A stretch of DNA of 64,000 bases from Occallatibacter riparius (GCF_025264625.1 NZ_CP093313.1:992001-1056000), one strand, 5' to 3'. Shown: positions 34,570 to 44,720, counted from the stretch's first letter. Program-made: numbers and translations. The notes: generated by a model from the sequence alone, not told the origin.

Positions 34570-37041
34570 ATGTTTGGGGAAGCGCGAAAACAGCCGGTGG
34601 GTCTGGGCGACTTGCTCCTGTGGTACGGACTCGTCGATGACGGGGTTGTGCTCCAGCATGACGGCTCATTGCTGGCTGCGTGGAGTTACCGTGGACCAGA
34701 TCTCCAGTCGGCAACACATTCAGAGATGAATGCGATTGCGACCAGGCTGGCCTCGATTCTGCGGCTTGGGAGCGGCTGGATGGTCCAGGTCGATTCGTTC
34801 CGCTTGATGGCAAACGATTACGGGCCCAGGGGCGCTTTCCCCGACCGAGTGACGGCACTGATCGATGAGGAACGAAGAGTTCAGTTCCAGTCCGAGGGTA
34901 GCCACTTCGAAAGCGAGTATTTCCTGGCGCTCACGTATCTACCTCCGGTGGCGGCGAGCGAACGGCTACGGGGATTCATGATCTCCGGGTCGGACAAGCG
35001 GGCGGGAAGCAATGTCGGGTTAGACGCGCTGAGGTACTTCACGGCAAAGGTCCGGCAGTTCGAAGATGTGTTTTCCTCTCAATTTCCAGTCAAACGGCTG
35101 TGCGCTCTGAGGACGCCGCAGCCCGGCGGATTTGAGCGAGTAGACGATGAGCTGCTCGGATACCTGCGGCGGTGTCTGACAGGGATCAAGGGGCCTGTGA
35201 TGCTTCCGGAGATTCCGGTTTTCCTGAATGACATGCTCGCCATGGAGGACTTCCTCGGAGGCATGGAACCGAAAATGGCCGACCGCCACATCCGAGTTTT
35301 GTCCGTTGATGGATTCCCACGTTCCACGTGGCCCGGTGCGCTGTCTGTATTGGATACGGTGGCCTGCGAGTATCGCTGGCACACTCGCATCATTCTGATG
35401 GACACTCGGGAGGCGGAAGCCATCATTGAGAAGACGCGGAAGAAATGGCGGTTTCAGACGCGCGGATTCAAGGACCAAGTCTTCAAGTCCAACGGCGGCG
35501 TAACAAATATGCACGCGATCGAGATGGCAGCGGACGCCGAGGGCGCAATGTCAGAAGCCGCGGCAGGAGAGGTGCAGTACGGCTACTTTTCCTCTTCGAT
35601 CGTGCTCCAACACAAGGACCTGAAGTTCATTGAGACGATGGTCGGCGAATTCCGCAAGGCGCTGATTAACCGCGGATTCGGCGTTCGAGTTGAGACTGTA
35701 AACGCGGTCGATGCCTTCTTCGGGACGATGCCCGGCAACCGTACAGCCCAGATTCGCCGTCCAATGGCTCATACGAGGAATTTCGTTGACCTCATGCCAA
35801 TTTCCGCAGTCTGGGCGGGTGAGAGTGTAAACCCCTCGGCGTTAATGCCACCGAACTCTCCTCCGCTTGTCCAGGCGGCGACAAGTGGCGGCACTCCTTT
35901 TCGTCTAAATCTGCACTACCAGGATGTGGGGCACTCATTGCTCGTCGGTCCGACGGGTAGCGGTAAGAGTGTTGCAATCTGCCTATTCACAAGCCAGTGG
36001 TTTCGGTATCCAAATGCCCAGGTATTCGCTTTCGACAAAGGGCATTCGCTTTACGCCCTATGCAAAGCCGCGGGTGGCCGGTTCTACGACATTGGGGAAA
36101 GCGGCCTGGCATTTCAGCCGCTAAGGGATATCGAAGATCCTGCCGAGTTCGCTTGGGGCATCGAGTGGGTTGAGACGCTCATGCGCCTCCAGGACATTCT
36201 TGTAGGCCCGGCTGAGCGCCAAACGATTCACCGGGCCGTTCGGCAACTCGCCGAATCTCCTAAGCACAGGCGAACTCTCACTGAACTCGAAGCCAACCTC
36301 CAGGATGAAAATCTCAAGGCCGGACTGAAGCCCTACGTGATCGATGGCCCTTTGGGGCGAATGCTTGATGCTTCGGACGATAGCTTGGTCGAATCGCATT
36401 TCATCGTCTGCGAGATGGAAACCCTACTTAGCGGGTCGTTTTCCGATGCAACAGTGATGGCCGTCTTGCTCTATCTCTTCCGGCGAATGGAACGGTCGCT
36501 GAACGGTCGTCCGACGTTTGTTCCGATCGATGAAGCATGGCTCTTTCTGCGCCACCCGGCCTGGAGGGACAAGATTCAGGATTGGCTCAAGACTCTGCGC
36601 AAGAAGAATGCAGCCGTGCTACTGGCAACGCAGAGCATTGCCGATGTGAAGGACTCGCCTATTGCCTCCACCATATTGCAGAGCACCGCCACCAAGATCT
36701 ACCTGCCCAATTCTGAGGCCGGCAATGAGAGTATGCGCGAGTTTTATCGCTACGCCGGATTGAACGGCAGGGAGGTTGAGATTCTCCAACGAGCACTGCC
36801 GAAGCGCGAATACTACGTTGTTCGTCCCCTCGGCCGAAGGCTCATCTCATTTCGTCTTGGCCCAGTCGCGCTCAGTTTCCTTGGCGTGTCTTCTCCAAAG
36901 GATCGAGCTCGGGTCAGCGCGCTGGAAAAGCAGCACGGCGAACATTGGGTCGCTGTCTGGTTGGGTGAAAAGCAAGTGTCGAAAGAGTGGATTGCCTACT
37001 TCGAAGGAGGGAGCAGCCGTGCAGAAGAAATGGCTAGCTAA
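34570..37041 (+). CDS. trbE: TrbE/VirB4-type ATPase
   Basis: An 823-residue ATPase that energises pilus and channel assembly. Walker A GPTGSGKSVA is near residue 460, Walker B FVPIDEAWLFL near 650, followed by KKNAAVLLATQSIADV. The N-terminal CagE_TrbE domain is complete. It overlaps trbJ by 23 bases. Confidence 0.95.
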   Translation: MFGEARKQPVGLGDLLLWYGLVDDGVVLQHDGSLLAAWSYRGPDLQSATHSEMNAIATRLASILRLGSGWMVQVDSFRLMANDYGPRGAFPDRVTALIDEERRVQFQSEGSHFESEYFLALTYLPPVAASERLRGFMISGSDKRAGSNVGLDALRYFTAKVRQFEDVFSSQFPVKRLCALRTPQPGGFERVDDELLGYLRRCLTGIKGPVMLPEIPVFLNDMLAMEDFLGGMEPKMADRHIRVLSVDGFPRSTWPGALSVLDTVACEYRWHTRIILMDTREAEAIIEKTRKKWRFQTRGFKDQVFKSNGGVTNMHAIEMAADAEGAMSEAAAGEVQYGYFSSSIVLQHKDLKFIETMVGEFRKALINRGFGVRVETVNAVDAFFGTMPGNRTAQIRRPMAHTRNFVDLMPISAVWAGESVNPSALMPPNSPPLVQAATSGGTPFRLNLHYQDVGHSLLVGPTGSGKSVAICLFTSQWFRYPNAQVFAFDKGHSLYALCKAAGGRFYDIGESGLAFQPLRDIEDPAEFAWGIEWVETLMRLQDILVGPAERQTIHRAVRQLAESPKHRRTLTELEANLQDENLKAGLKPYVIDGPLGRMLDASDDSLVESHFIVCEMETLLSGSFSDATVMAVLLYLFRRMERSLNGRPTFVPIDEAWLFLRHPAWRDKIQDWLKTLRKKNAAVLLATQSIADVKDSPIASTILQSTATKIYLPNSEAGNESMREFYRYAGLNGREVEILQRALPKREYYVVRPLGRRLISFRLGPVALSFLGVSSPKDRARVSALEKQHGEHWVAVWLGEKQVSKEWIAYFEGGSSRAEEMAS

Positions 37042-37747
37042 AGGAACGAGCGCAGTTGCGATTGTGGCACTCATAGCTACCGCAACAGCGATCCCAACCC
37101 AGGCGCATGCCGGCGGGGTGGGTCTGTTTGCGACGGAATATACCCAGCTCTTGAACTATGCAGAGCTAGTCGGCCAACTTGAAAAGCAAGTCATGATGGT
37201 CGAAAACCAAATGACCCAAATTGCTGATATGACGAAGCACGGAATGACCATCAGCAATCAATTGTTTGGAACGGTAGCGGGCGACATCGCCAACCTCAAC
37301 AGAATTGTGAATACCGGGCAATCCTTGGCCTACACACTTTCGAACATGGACGGCACATTCAGGCTCCGTTTCCCCGGGTACGTGACCACGACCAACTACG
37401 GACAACAGTATTCGCAGTGGGGACAAACAAGCCTCGATAGTACGTTGGGAGCACTCAAGGCAGCGGGGTTGCAGAACGATCAGTTCAACAGTGATGCCGC
37501 GCTTCTCAAAACTCTCCAAAGCCAGAGCACGACGGCGGTGGGGCGTATGCAGGCTCTGGAGGTCGGAAACCAGATCGCCGAGAACCAAGCTGAGCAACTG
37601 ATGAAGCTTCGGCAACTGATGATGGCCGACATGCAAAGTAAAGCTGCATTCCAGTCGGCTCAAGTCCAAAAAGACTTAACAACACAGGCAGATACTGACA
37701 AGTTCTTTGGCCAGGCGACCATCAGCAGTGACGGCGTGACGTTCTAA
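37019..37747 (+). CDS. trbJ: TrbJ/VirB5-like protein
   Basis: A 242-residue exported protein: signal peptide ending TQAHAGG, then a helical rod with ATEYTQLLNYAELVGQLEKQ and MVENQMTQIADM, the TrbJ pattern; it would be a minor pilus component. The start is GTG at 37019 inside the end of trbE, after GGAGG. The frame extends upstream through trbE, but that part is a shadow. Confidence 0.88.
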   Translation: MQKKWLAKGTSAVAIVALIATATAIPTQAHAGGVGLFATEYTQLLNYAELVGQLEKQVMMVENQMTQIADMTKHGMTISNQLFGTVAGDIANLNRIVNTGQSLAYTLSNMDGTFRLRFPGYVTTTNYGQQYSQWGQTSLDSTLGALKAAGLQNDQFNSDAALLKTLQSQSTTAVGRMQALEVGNQIAENQAEQLMKLRQLMMADMQSKAAFQSAQVQKDLTTQADTDKFFGQATISSDGVTF

Positions 37748-37756
37748 AGGAGGGAC

Positions 37757-38077
37757 ATGCGACGGATTGCAGTTGGGTTCCTATTAATAGTGCTCACAAT
37801 GGCGGCGGGTTGCCGGCATGTGAGTGATAGCCAGATAGTTGCGAATTTCAGGGCCGCGGGCGGCGGCGATCCGGATCAGGCATCCCCGGATGACATGGGA
37901 GCGTGGCTCGCGAAGCATGATTCCGTCAGACAAGAGTTGACGCCCATGTGCGCGAGTCGTCGATCGCAAGCCGCTTCTGACTGGGCGAATACGGATGAGG
38001 GCAAGGTTTGCGCTGGGGTCACCCGCGCGACCTTCTTCTCAAAACCCAAGATTCAGTCGGACGGGAAAACGTTTTAG
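37757..38077 (+). CDS. trbK: TrbK-like lipoprotein
   Basis: A 106-residue lipoprotein with lipobox LTMAAGC at about 13-19. Placed between trbJ and trbL as is RP4 trbK, the entry-exclusion protein. The sequence is divergent, so the exclusion role is inferred from position and lipidation; the closing residues match small TrbK-like partners (KIQSDGKTF). Confidence 0.65.
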   Translation: MRRIAVGFLLIVLTMAAGCRHVSDSQIVANFRAAGGGDPDQASPDDMGAWLAKHDSVRQELTPMCASRRSQAASDWANTDEGKVCAGVTRATFFSKPKIQSDGKTF

Positions 38078-38090
38078 AGAGTTGAATTTG

Positions 38091-39464
38091 ATGAAACGAA
38101 CGACCATCTTTGTGGCTGCGGGTTTAGTGTGCTCATTGTCGATAGCCCACGCGCAGAATGCTACCAGCGACGTGGGCGGCACGTTTCAGCAGGTGCAGAC
38201 AGCCGCGAATGCCTGGATACCGGCAATCATGGCGGCTGCCACAAGGCTGTTCTACCTCTTAGCAGCGATTGATTTCGCGTGGTCGGCCCCAAGTTTTCTG
38301 CGGGAAAGCGACTTCATGGGCCTGTTCTTGTCGCTGATCAAAAAACTCCTGGTGATCTCGTTCTTCTATGCCGTTCTCGTACACGGACAGACTTGGATTC
38401 CCGCAATAGTAAACAGCTTTATCACCATCGGCACGAATGCGACCGGCCTTTCAGCGGCCCAAAGCCCTTCCGACATCATGGCGCAAGGCATCCAGATTTG
38501 CAGCGATCTGTTTGACAAGGTTAACGGCGCCAACCTGCTCACGCAGACCGGAGCGGCCCTGACGACGATTCTCATGATCGTGATGGTCTTCGCTTCGTAT
38601 CTGATTATCGTGCTGCACTACATCGTCACTAAGCTCGAAGCGATCATCGTGATGACGGCAGGCTACATCTTCCTTGGCTTTGCTGGTAGCCGCTGGACTA
38701 TGCCGTATTTTGAAAGGTACATTTCATTAGCAATTTCGACTGGCGTTCGGTTGATGTTGATTTACCTAATGCTTGGGGTCTTCAAGACCGTCTCCCAGAA
38801 TTGGGTGGCGGCGATGGACAGTTATACACCGGATCAACCGGCGCTCCAGATATTCCCGACCATCGCGTCAATGCTTCTCTTTGCGTTCGCATCCTGGATG
38901 ATCCCCAAGATGGCGGGATCGATCGCCAGTGGCAGCCTCGGCCTGGGCGGAGCCGACATCGTAAATGCCGGTGCCGCGGCTGCTACAGGAGCGGCCCTCG
39001 CCGTTGCCACAGTCGCGAGTGGCGGCGCGCTCGCTGCGGGTGGAGCGGCTGCCGCAGGTGCCGGCGGCATGGAGGCAGTCGGAGCGCTTGGCGGTGATAT
39101 GGCGGCGGGGACATCGGCGTCGATGGCTTCCGGCGCTGCGGACACCGCGGCGGGAGGCGCGGGCGTACCTGCGCCAGTGGGTCCTCCCCCAGGTGGCGGA
39201 GTCGAACCCATTTCGGGTGGCTCAACGCCGAGTTCACCCATCGAGGCCACTCCGGTTTCCAGTTCTGGCGTTGCGGAAGCGCCATCGCGCGGAACCGAAA
39301 CACCTTCGAGTGGCGATCCGGGGCCAATCGAGAGTAATCACAGCGACCTGGGCAATTCAGAACCGAGTTTCAACGTCGGGCGGCAAAGGAAGCGGAATCT
39401 GGTGCCAGACGACGGGAGCGAACATAGTCCGCCGCCTCAACTGCGGATGGAAGGGGAGGAATAG
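38091..39464 (+). CDS. trbL: TrbL/VirB6-like polytopic channel protein
   Basis: A 457-residue inner-membrane protein: signal/first helix, about six further membrane helices (residues 40-300), then a long Ala/Gly/Ser/Pro-rich tail. It forms part of the inner-membrane channel. ATG at 38091 is used; the frame extends into trbK. The low-complexity tail (residues ~310-440) is much longer than the conserved core. Confidence 0.88.
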   Translation: MKRTTIFVAAGLVCSLSIAHAQNATSDVGGTFQQVQTAANAWIPAIMAAATRLFYLLAAIDFAWSAPSFLRESDFMGLFLSLIKKLLVISFFYAVLVHGQTWIPAIVNSFITIGTNATGLSAAQSPSDIMAQGIQICSDLFDKVNGANLLTQTGAALTTILMIVMVFASYLIIVLHYIVTKLEAIIVMTAGYIFLGFAGSRWTMPYFERYISLAISTGVRLMLIYLMLGVFKTVSQNWVAAMDSYTPDQPALQIFPTIASMLLFAFASWMIPKMAGSIASGSLGLGGADIVNAGAAAATGAALAVATVASGGALAAGGAAAAGAGGMEAVGALGGDMAAGTSASMASGAADTAAGGAGVPAPVGPPPGGGVEPISGGSTPSSPIEATPVSSSGVAEAPSRGTETPSSGDPGPIESNHSDLGNSEPSFNVGRQRKRNLVPDDGSEHSPPPQLRMEGEE

Positions 39465-39467
39465 CGA

Positions 39468-40184
39468 GTGGCAACAACTTCAAAGACATTGAATCCATAT
39501 ACTGCGGCGCGACAAGAGTGGGATGAGCGCTATGGAGATCTGATCTCTCGCGCAAAGCACTGGAGGCTGATTGCCTTCCTATCCATGTCTACGACTCTGG
39601 TCTGCGTGACTGGCATGGTCACAATTGGCTACAGGTCCCACACTGTTCCCTACGTAGTCGCGCTCGATGATGTTGGCCGTGCCGTCCCCGTCATTCCGGC
39701 GAAGCAGGTTGCTGTGAAAGATGTTCGCTTGCAAGAGGCGACGGTCGCTCGCTGGATCACGAATCTGCGGACTGTCGAGATCGATCCTGTTGTTCAGCGA
39801 AAGATGGTGGACGAAGTGTACGCGCTTGCCTCAGCAAGTTCCGCGGCATCGCAGACGCTGACGGACTGGTATCAGCAAAACTCACCGTTCGCCAGGCTCC
39901 AGAAAGAAACCGTGGACATCTCCATTGAGTCGATCGTTCAGCAATCTCCAAAGAGCTACGAGGTGGTATGGACGGAAGCGACTCACGATCTATTCGGTCA
40001 ATTGCAAGGTACTCATCGCTACCGAGCGATCGTGACGGTCAACACTCAAGAGGTGAATGACCCTAAACAGGCCCTCATCAATCCTCTCGGTCTGTATGTC
40101 ACAAATTTCAGTTGGGGTGAAGTCGTCAGTCCGTCGTCAACTAGCGTCGCCGGGCAATCATCGGATGGAGGTCAAGGCAAATGA
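39468..40184 (+). CDS. trbF: TrbF/VirB8-like protein
   Basis: A 238-residue protein with one membrane helix (about 33-52) and a periplasmic NTF2-like domain, including PYVVALDDVGRAVPV and YRAIVTVNTQEV, a scaffold of the channel. GTG start at 39468, GGAGG about eight bases upstream. Overlaps trbG by ATGA. Confidence 0.9.
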   Translation: MATTSKTLNPYTAARQEWDERYGDLISRAKHWRLIAFLSMSTTLVCVTGMVTIGYRSHTVPYVVALDDVGRAVPVIPAKQVAVKDVRLQEATVARWITNLRTVEIDPVVQRKMVDEVYALASASSAASQTLTDWYQQNSPFARLQKETVDISIESIVQQSPKSYEVVWTEATHDLFGQLQGTHRYRAIVTVNTQEVNDPKQALINPLGLYVTNFSWGEVVSPSSTSVAGQSSDGGQGK

Positions 40185-41287
40185 GATTTTCAATCGCAGT
40201 TCTCCTTGGAGTCGCTTGCTCGCTTCCGGCGCAGACGAAAACGCCCTCGACGGACGCTAGGCAATCTGGTGCGCCTGCTGGCACTTCGCAACAATACAAT
40301 GACCTCCCGAACTACGATTTCAACGGAGCACTGCAGAAGCTTCGCGGCCAGACCACTCCTGCGATCCCGCCGTTGCGCACGAACCCTCCTTCCGTTGCAG
40401 CCGGCGCGGCTTCGAAACCGGCTGGCGCTCCGCCTGATTGGCGCGCGCCTCATGTGGAACTAAATGCCACTGCGGCAAGCGCGGCATCGGTGGCAGATGC
40501 TTGGGAGTCGAGTTTCAACTTGCCGACGCCCGGCGCGGACGGACGTGTCTTGTACACATTCGGGGAAGGCATGCCGGTGGTGGTTTGCGCGCCTCTACGC
40601 GTGTGCGCATTGGAACTCGAACCCGGAGAGCATATCCAGAGTCCGCCGCAGATTGGCGACGGGCGACGCTGGGAAGTGACTCCAGTCGCGTCCGGCTCCG
40701 GGCTGACTCAGACGGCGTTGCTCATCATCAAGCCCATCGAAGCGGGCCTTGACACAGACCTAGTTGTGCCCACAGATCGGCGTACATACGTCGTGCGCCT
40801 GGTTTCGGACGCCACGCGCTACATCTCGACCGTCGCTTTTCGATATCCCGCTAACGATCCCGCGAAGTGGTCAGCGTTTCAGGCACAGCAAGATGCTGCC
40901 GCACGAAGTGCCGAAGAACAGAGAAAGGAAAAGTCCCTGCCTGATACCGGAACGGGCATGACTCCCAACGCACTGGATCATCTCTATTTCGATTACAAAG
41001 TGGACGGTGATCCCGACATGAAGCCCGTGCGGGTCCTGGACGACGGTCAGCACACGTACATCTTCTATCCAAATGACGGCCGATTCCGCGAAGTCCCCAC
41101 GTTGATGATCGACGTAAGTGGCAAAACCGAGCTGGTCAACTTCCGGGTCGACGGCAACCGCTACGTCGTGGACCGCTTATTCGATAAAGGCGTTCTCCTG
41201 CTCGGAGTCGGCAAGAAGCAGAAAAAAGTCACGATTACACGAGCGCAGGATTATGCAAGCTCGGCCAATCCAGGTGGGAGGGGCTAG
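40181..41287 (+). CDS. trbG: TrbG/VirB9-like protein
   Basis: A 368-residue exported protein with signal peptide, a Pro/Ala-rich N-terminal stretch, and the VirB9 core: VVCAPLRVCALELEPGE, then DRRTYVVRLVSD and a C-terminal domain with TYIFYPNDGRFREVPTL. Outer-membrane core component. Confidence 0.92.
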   Translation: MRFSIAVLLGVACSLPAQTKTPSTDARQSGAPAGTSQQYNDLPNYDFNGALQKLRGQTTPAIPPLRTNPPSVAAGAASKPAGAPPDWRAPHVELNATAASAASVADAWESSFNLPTPGADGRVLYTFGEGMPVVVCAPLRVCALELEPGEHIQSPPQIGDGRRWEVTPVASGSGLTQTALLIIKPIEAGLDTDLVVPTDRRTYVVRLVSDATRYISTVAFRYPANDPAKWSAFQAQQDAAARSAEEQRKEKSLPDTGTGMTPNALDHLYFDYKVDGDPDMKPVRVLDDGQHTYIFYPNDGRFREVPTLMIDVSGKTELVNFRVDGNRYVVDRLFDKGVLLLGVGKKQKKVTITRAQDYASSANPGGRG

Positions 41288-41289
41288 TC

Positions 41290-42747
41290 ATGTCTGACGA
41301 AAAAGTGCGAGGCACCGATTCCAAGCGCGAGGCGACGGTCGAAGCCGGCTCTGAAGCCGAGGACAGGAACATTATTGACGCCGATGTGGACAGCGTAGTT
41401 CGTGGCGCCGGCGGCGCAGATACGCCCAAGGCAAAGAGAGTTCGACCCCTGGCCGGGCTGATCGTCATCGGTTTGGTCGTTCTCGCTGCGGGGTATATGC
41501 AGCATGGCCTGAAAAATCGGAAGATGAAGAAAACGGTGCAGGCCGATGCGCCTCGCACAGCAACAGGGCCGGCGACCGTCTCTGAGAAGAGCTGGATGGA
41601 CGATCAGGCGCGGCTCGGTTTGAACACGGGTTCCTCCCATGCGCTGCCTCCGTCCCTGGAACCTCGAACTTCGATTACGGGCGAGACGGCCGATGGGGCC
41701 GCACGCCAGGGCGATGGACTGCATGCAGCAGGGCGATCTTCGATTCCCCCGCTCCAATACAGCCAGACGCCCGTCTCCACCGCCGCCAATGGCTCCCTGT
41801 CATTTGCCGAAGAACGACGGCTGGAGCTGTACAAACGAGAGCAAGAGGCTATCGAATCCAGCACGTCGATCAAAGGAGCATCGAATTCCTTTGGGCGAGA
41901 GGCTGAATCTGGCAAGCAGACGGCAGTAACTGACCCTATGCAGTCCGTCGCGGCTGCGCTCTTGAGAGCAAGAGCCGATCAAGCCGCCAGCGTGCCGCAA
42001 CAACCGGCTTCCGGATCGGGCGAGAACTCAGAACAGAACATGAGCGACTTCGATCGCCAGAATGCTCAATTCGATAAAGAGGGATTTGCCAATAAGGCAA
42101 ATTCGAAAACGGAAAGTGATTACCTCCCGCGCGCCCGCACCGCGGCGCTGGGAAAGTTTGAGGTCAAGTCCGGATGGCTGATCCCCGCCGTGCTGGAACA
42201 GGAGCTGAACTCCGATTTGCCCGGCTTGATTCGTGCCCTTGTCAGGGAAAACGTCTATGACTCGGTCACCGGTCAGTATTTGCTCATTCCGGCTGGCTCA
42301 ACCCTTATTGGAATGTACAATTCACACGTCAATTATGGCCAGGACGCCTTGCAGGCCGTCTGGAAGCGCATCATCTTCCCGGATGGGAGTTCACTGCAAT
42401 TGGGCGCATTCGAGGGCGACGACAGTCAGGGCGCAGCCGGATACCGCGATCAGGTGGACAGCCATTGGGCTCGCATTTTTTCCGGTGCGCTGTTAACCTC
42501 CTTATTTGCAATGGGAGTTCAACTGAGTCAGGGCCAGAATTCCTCGGTGCTCCAGAGCCAGAGCGTCGGCCAGCAAGCCGGCGCCGCGGTAGGGCAGCAG
42601 GTCGGCCAGCTTGGAGTCGAGGTGACTCGGCGGAACCTGAATATTCAACCTACGATCAGGATTCGGCCTGGTTACCGGTTCTTCGTCAGGGTCGAAAAGG
42701 ATATTCTGTTCAAAGGTCCGTATACCCCCATGCGAGCCGGGGAATAG
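41290..42747 (+). CDS. trbI: TrbI/VirB10-like protein
   Basis: A 485-residue protein with one membrane helix (about 53-73), a Pro/Ser/Ala-rich linker and the C-terminal VirB10 beta-barrel (SGWLIPAVLEQELNSDLPG, YLLIPAGSTLIGMYNSHVNY, NIQPTIRIRPGYRFFV). It spans both membranes. Last classical trb gene of the operon. Confidence 0.93.
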   Translation: MSDEKVRGTDSKREATVEAGSEAEDRNIIDADVDSVVRGAGGADTPKAKRVRPLAGLIVIGLVVLAAGYMQHGLKNRKMKKTVQADAPRTATGPATVSEKSWMDDQARLGLNTGSSHALPPSLEPRTSITGETADGAARQGDGLHAAGRSSIPPLQYSQTPVSTAANGSLSFAEERRLELYKREQEAIESSTSIKGASNSFGREAESGKQTAVTDPMQSVAAALLRARADQAASVPQQPASGSGENSEQNMSDFDRQNAQFDKEGFANKANSKTESDYLPRARTAALGKFEVKSGWLIPAVLEQELNSDLPGLIRALVRENVYDSVTGQYLLIPAGSTLIGMYNSHVNYGQDALQAVWKRIIFPDGSSLQLGAFEGDDSQGAAGYRDQVDSHWARIFSGALLTSLFAMGVQLSQGQNSSVLQSQSVGQQAGAAVGQQVGQLGVEVTRRNLNIQPTIRIRPGYRFFVRVEKDILFKGPYTPMRAGE

Positions 42748-42783
42748 CGTGTGTCCCCGGCCAGGTTGCCGGAGGATGAACAG

Positions 42784-43200
42784 TTGGCTCAGAAGAAAGC
42801 TACAAAGGCCCGGAAGGGAAACAAAGAGGGCCAGCGCTGGACTGATGATCGCGTGGGCATGACCCTGCGCCTCCCTGTAGAACTCAAAGAGAAAGTGATC
42901 GAAGAGGCACGCGTGGCAGGCGACCTGTCACGCATCGTTTTGTTTGCCATGGCCCACACCGATCCTAAAGAAGTTGAGATCATTCAAACTAGGAAGACCG
43001 GACTTGGCTTGGCGAATCCCATGCTGCTCCACATCGGCAACGAAGCGCGGATCAAATTGCGGGAGTGGGCTGAGAGCGAGAGCGTCAGCGTGAATGCTGT
43101 TGTGGTCAGCATGCTGGAGGACTTTTTCAAGCAGCTCCGGAAGAGTCGTGCACTCCGTGATGAACTCCGGCAGGAGATACGCGCCCATAGAGTTCTGTGA
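42784..43200 (+). CDS. double ribbon-helix-helix protein, end of trb operon
   Basis: A protein of about 138 residues with two ribbon-helix-helix-like segments: VGMTLRLPVELKEKVIEEAR near 22 and PMLLHIGNEARIKLREWAE near 75, each a strand plus two helices. I prefer a TTG start at 42784 because GGAGG lies eight bases upstream; a GTG at 42751 is also possible. Co-transcribed with trbI, it is a candidate for the repressor that binds the repeated palindrome. Confidence 0.6.
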   Translation: MAQKKATKARKGNKEGQRWTDDRVGMTLRLPVELKEKVIEEARVAGDLSRIVLFAMAHTDPKEVEIIQTRKTGLGLANPMLLHIGNEARIKLREWAESESVSVNAVVVSMLEDFFKQLRKSRALRDELRQEIRAHRVL

Positions 43201-43315
43201 ATCCTGCCAAATTGAATTCCGCCCAATTGACGAGCGCGGCTATGTCGGATTGTAGGGAACTTGCGCGTTCTCATGCGGGTTGATGACCTAATGAGGAGCG
43301 ATCGCTCGAAAGCCC

Positions 43316-44599
43316 ATGAAGGAGGAAGCCTTGGATCATTCGGCGGTTCTCGATTCTGTCGTAAAGTTTTACCTCGAATCGCACGACTTCAATGGCTATC
43401 CGGTCTACAAGCTGAAAGAGGAGTATGGCGTTTCCGATTTAGAGGCAAGAGGGTTGATGGAGGACTTGATCTCTTCCGGCGCGATCGATGTGGTGTTAAC
43501 CGGAAATCCGCACATTAAGCCATTCAACTCTCCTGGCATCGACGCACAATTAGCCGGACTGAAGTCGCTCGAGTTTAGCGAGCACTTTTGCCTATATCCA
43601 CGCCCCGCAACCCTTGCAGATCTTCCAGAAGTGGGTCATTACAATGATCGGCCTTATACTCTGCTACTGGCGCGGGGAGAAGGGCAGTTGGAATTTCGCA
43701 CGTTTGATCTTTCGGTGCTCGAACACTATCGAAATGACCCTAGATATATATACGAGACAGATTCCATACACGGCAACATCTCCGTACGGGATGCATTCTA
43801 TGAATCTGACGCCATGGAGAATCGAGACCAGGTCATTTTGCAGACGTTTGGTTTTGCCTATGATGCAGAGATGAACCGGGCTGTCGCCGTATATCTACGC
43901 TATCTCTCCGGGTTGAGTCCCGAACACCAGCAGCTTTGGCGGGCTAAAGAATTAGCTGGCAATTTCAAAGTGCATCCTGATTATTTTCGGAGCACGATCC
44001 TAGGAGAATGGGGCACCCGAATCCCCATCTTTGATGCGTTTATCGAAGAATTGGCACTCATCAACAAGATGACAGAGCTGATGAAAATGCCGCCAATGTT
44101 TCGTCAAACCTACTCGGAGCAGAGACCTCGCGAGTTCGCGTTCTTGCTAAGGCCCACATTAGCTGAGTTCAATCGGTTTGTGCTCCTGCTCGATCAGATG
44201 TTGTCCGATAACCTGAATAAACAGTTCTTCGCTTCAGCCTCAATCCCTCTGGAAGATGAGGAAACACGATCCGACGGTAAGATCATTATTCATGCGCGGG
44301 GGACGATTGCGCTGCTTGAGGCTTGGATGCGTCGATATTTTCATCCAGCAGATCCCGAACCCATGGAAAAGATCTTCACAACGTTTCGGAAGGTCCGTAA
44401 GCTGCGGCAGCAACCGGCACACAAGATCAATGAAGATGCATTCGATCAACAGCACTTCAAGAATCAGCGGGAACTCGTCATTGAAGCCTACGACGCCGTC
44501 CGGTACATTCGACAGGCTCTTGCTAATCACCCTTTCGTAAAAAGGAACCCCCCGAAAATTGCAGAAGAACTGTTCGACGGGAAGATCTGGGATATTTGA
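43316..44599 (+). CDS. hypothetical protein with N-terminal wHTH-like and C-terminal HEPN-like segments
   Basis: A 427-residue protein. Residues 1-60 resemble a winged helix (YPVYKLKEEYGVSDLEARGL). Residues 340-427 are helical with RKLRQQPAHKI, an R-x4-H motif of the HEPN kind, and RELVIEAYDAVRYIRQAL. The middle is unassigned. The ATG at 43316 lacks a clear ribosome-binding site, while the in-frame TTG at 43331 has GGAGG six bases upstream. A perfect terminator follows the stop, so it is a separate unit from the trb operon. Possible RNA-targeting or abortive-infection role, not shown. Confidence 0.55.
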   Translation: MKEEALDHSAVLDSVVKFYLESHDFNGYPVYKLKEEYGVSDLEARGLMEDLISSGAIDVVLTGNPHIKPFNSPGIDAQLAGLKSLEFSEHFCLYPRPATLADLPEVGHYNDRPYTLLLARGEGQLEFRTFDLSVLEHYRNDPRYIYETDSIHGNISVRDAFYESDAMENRDQVILQTFGFAYDAEMNRAVAVYLRYLSGLSPEHQQLWRAKELAGNFKVHPDYFRSTILGEWGTRIPIFDAFIEELALINKMTELMKMPPMFRQTYSEQRPREFAFLLRPTLAEFNRFVLLLDQMLSDNLNKQFFASASIPLEDEETRSDGKIIIHARGTIALLEAWMRRYFHPADPEPMEKIFTTFRKVRKLRQQPAHKINEDAFDQQHFKNQRELVIEAYDAVRYIRQALANHPFVKRNPPKIAEELFDGKIWDI

Positions 44600-44613
44600 T
44601 CTTCCCGTTTATT
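44577..44613 (+). terminator. intrinsic terminator
   Basis: Perfect 11-base stem ACGGGAAGATC / GATCTTCCCGT with a ten-base loop, followed by TTATTA. It overlaps the stop of the preceding hypothetical gene. Confidence 0.75.
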
Positions 44614-44720
44614 ACTCCCCATCCTGCGACGTCAGGTAAATCCCGAAGGTCGACTTGGAAAGCGGGCTGCTTCAATCTTCACTCGAGTCGCGCAACCGAC
44701 CGCGTTGTACAATGGCTTGC

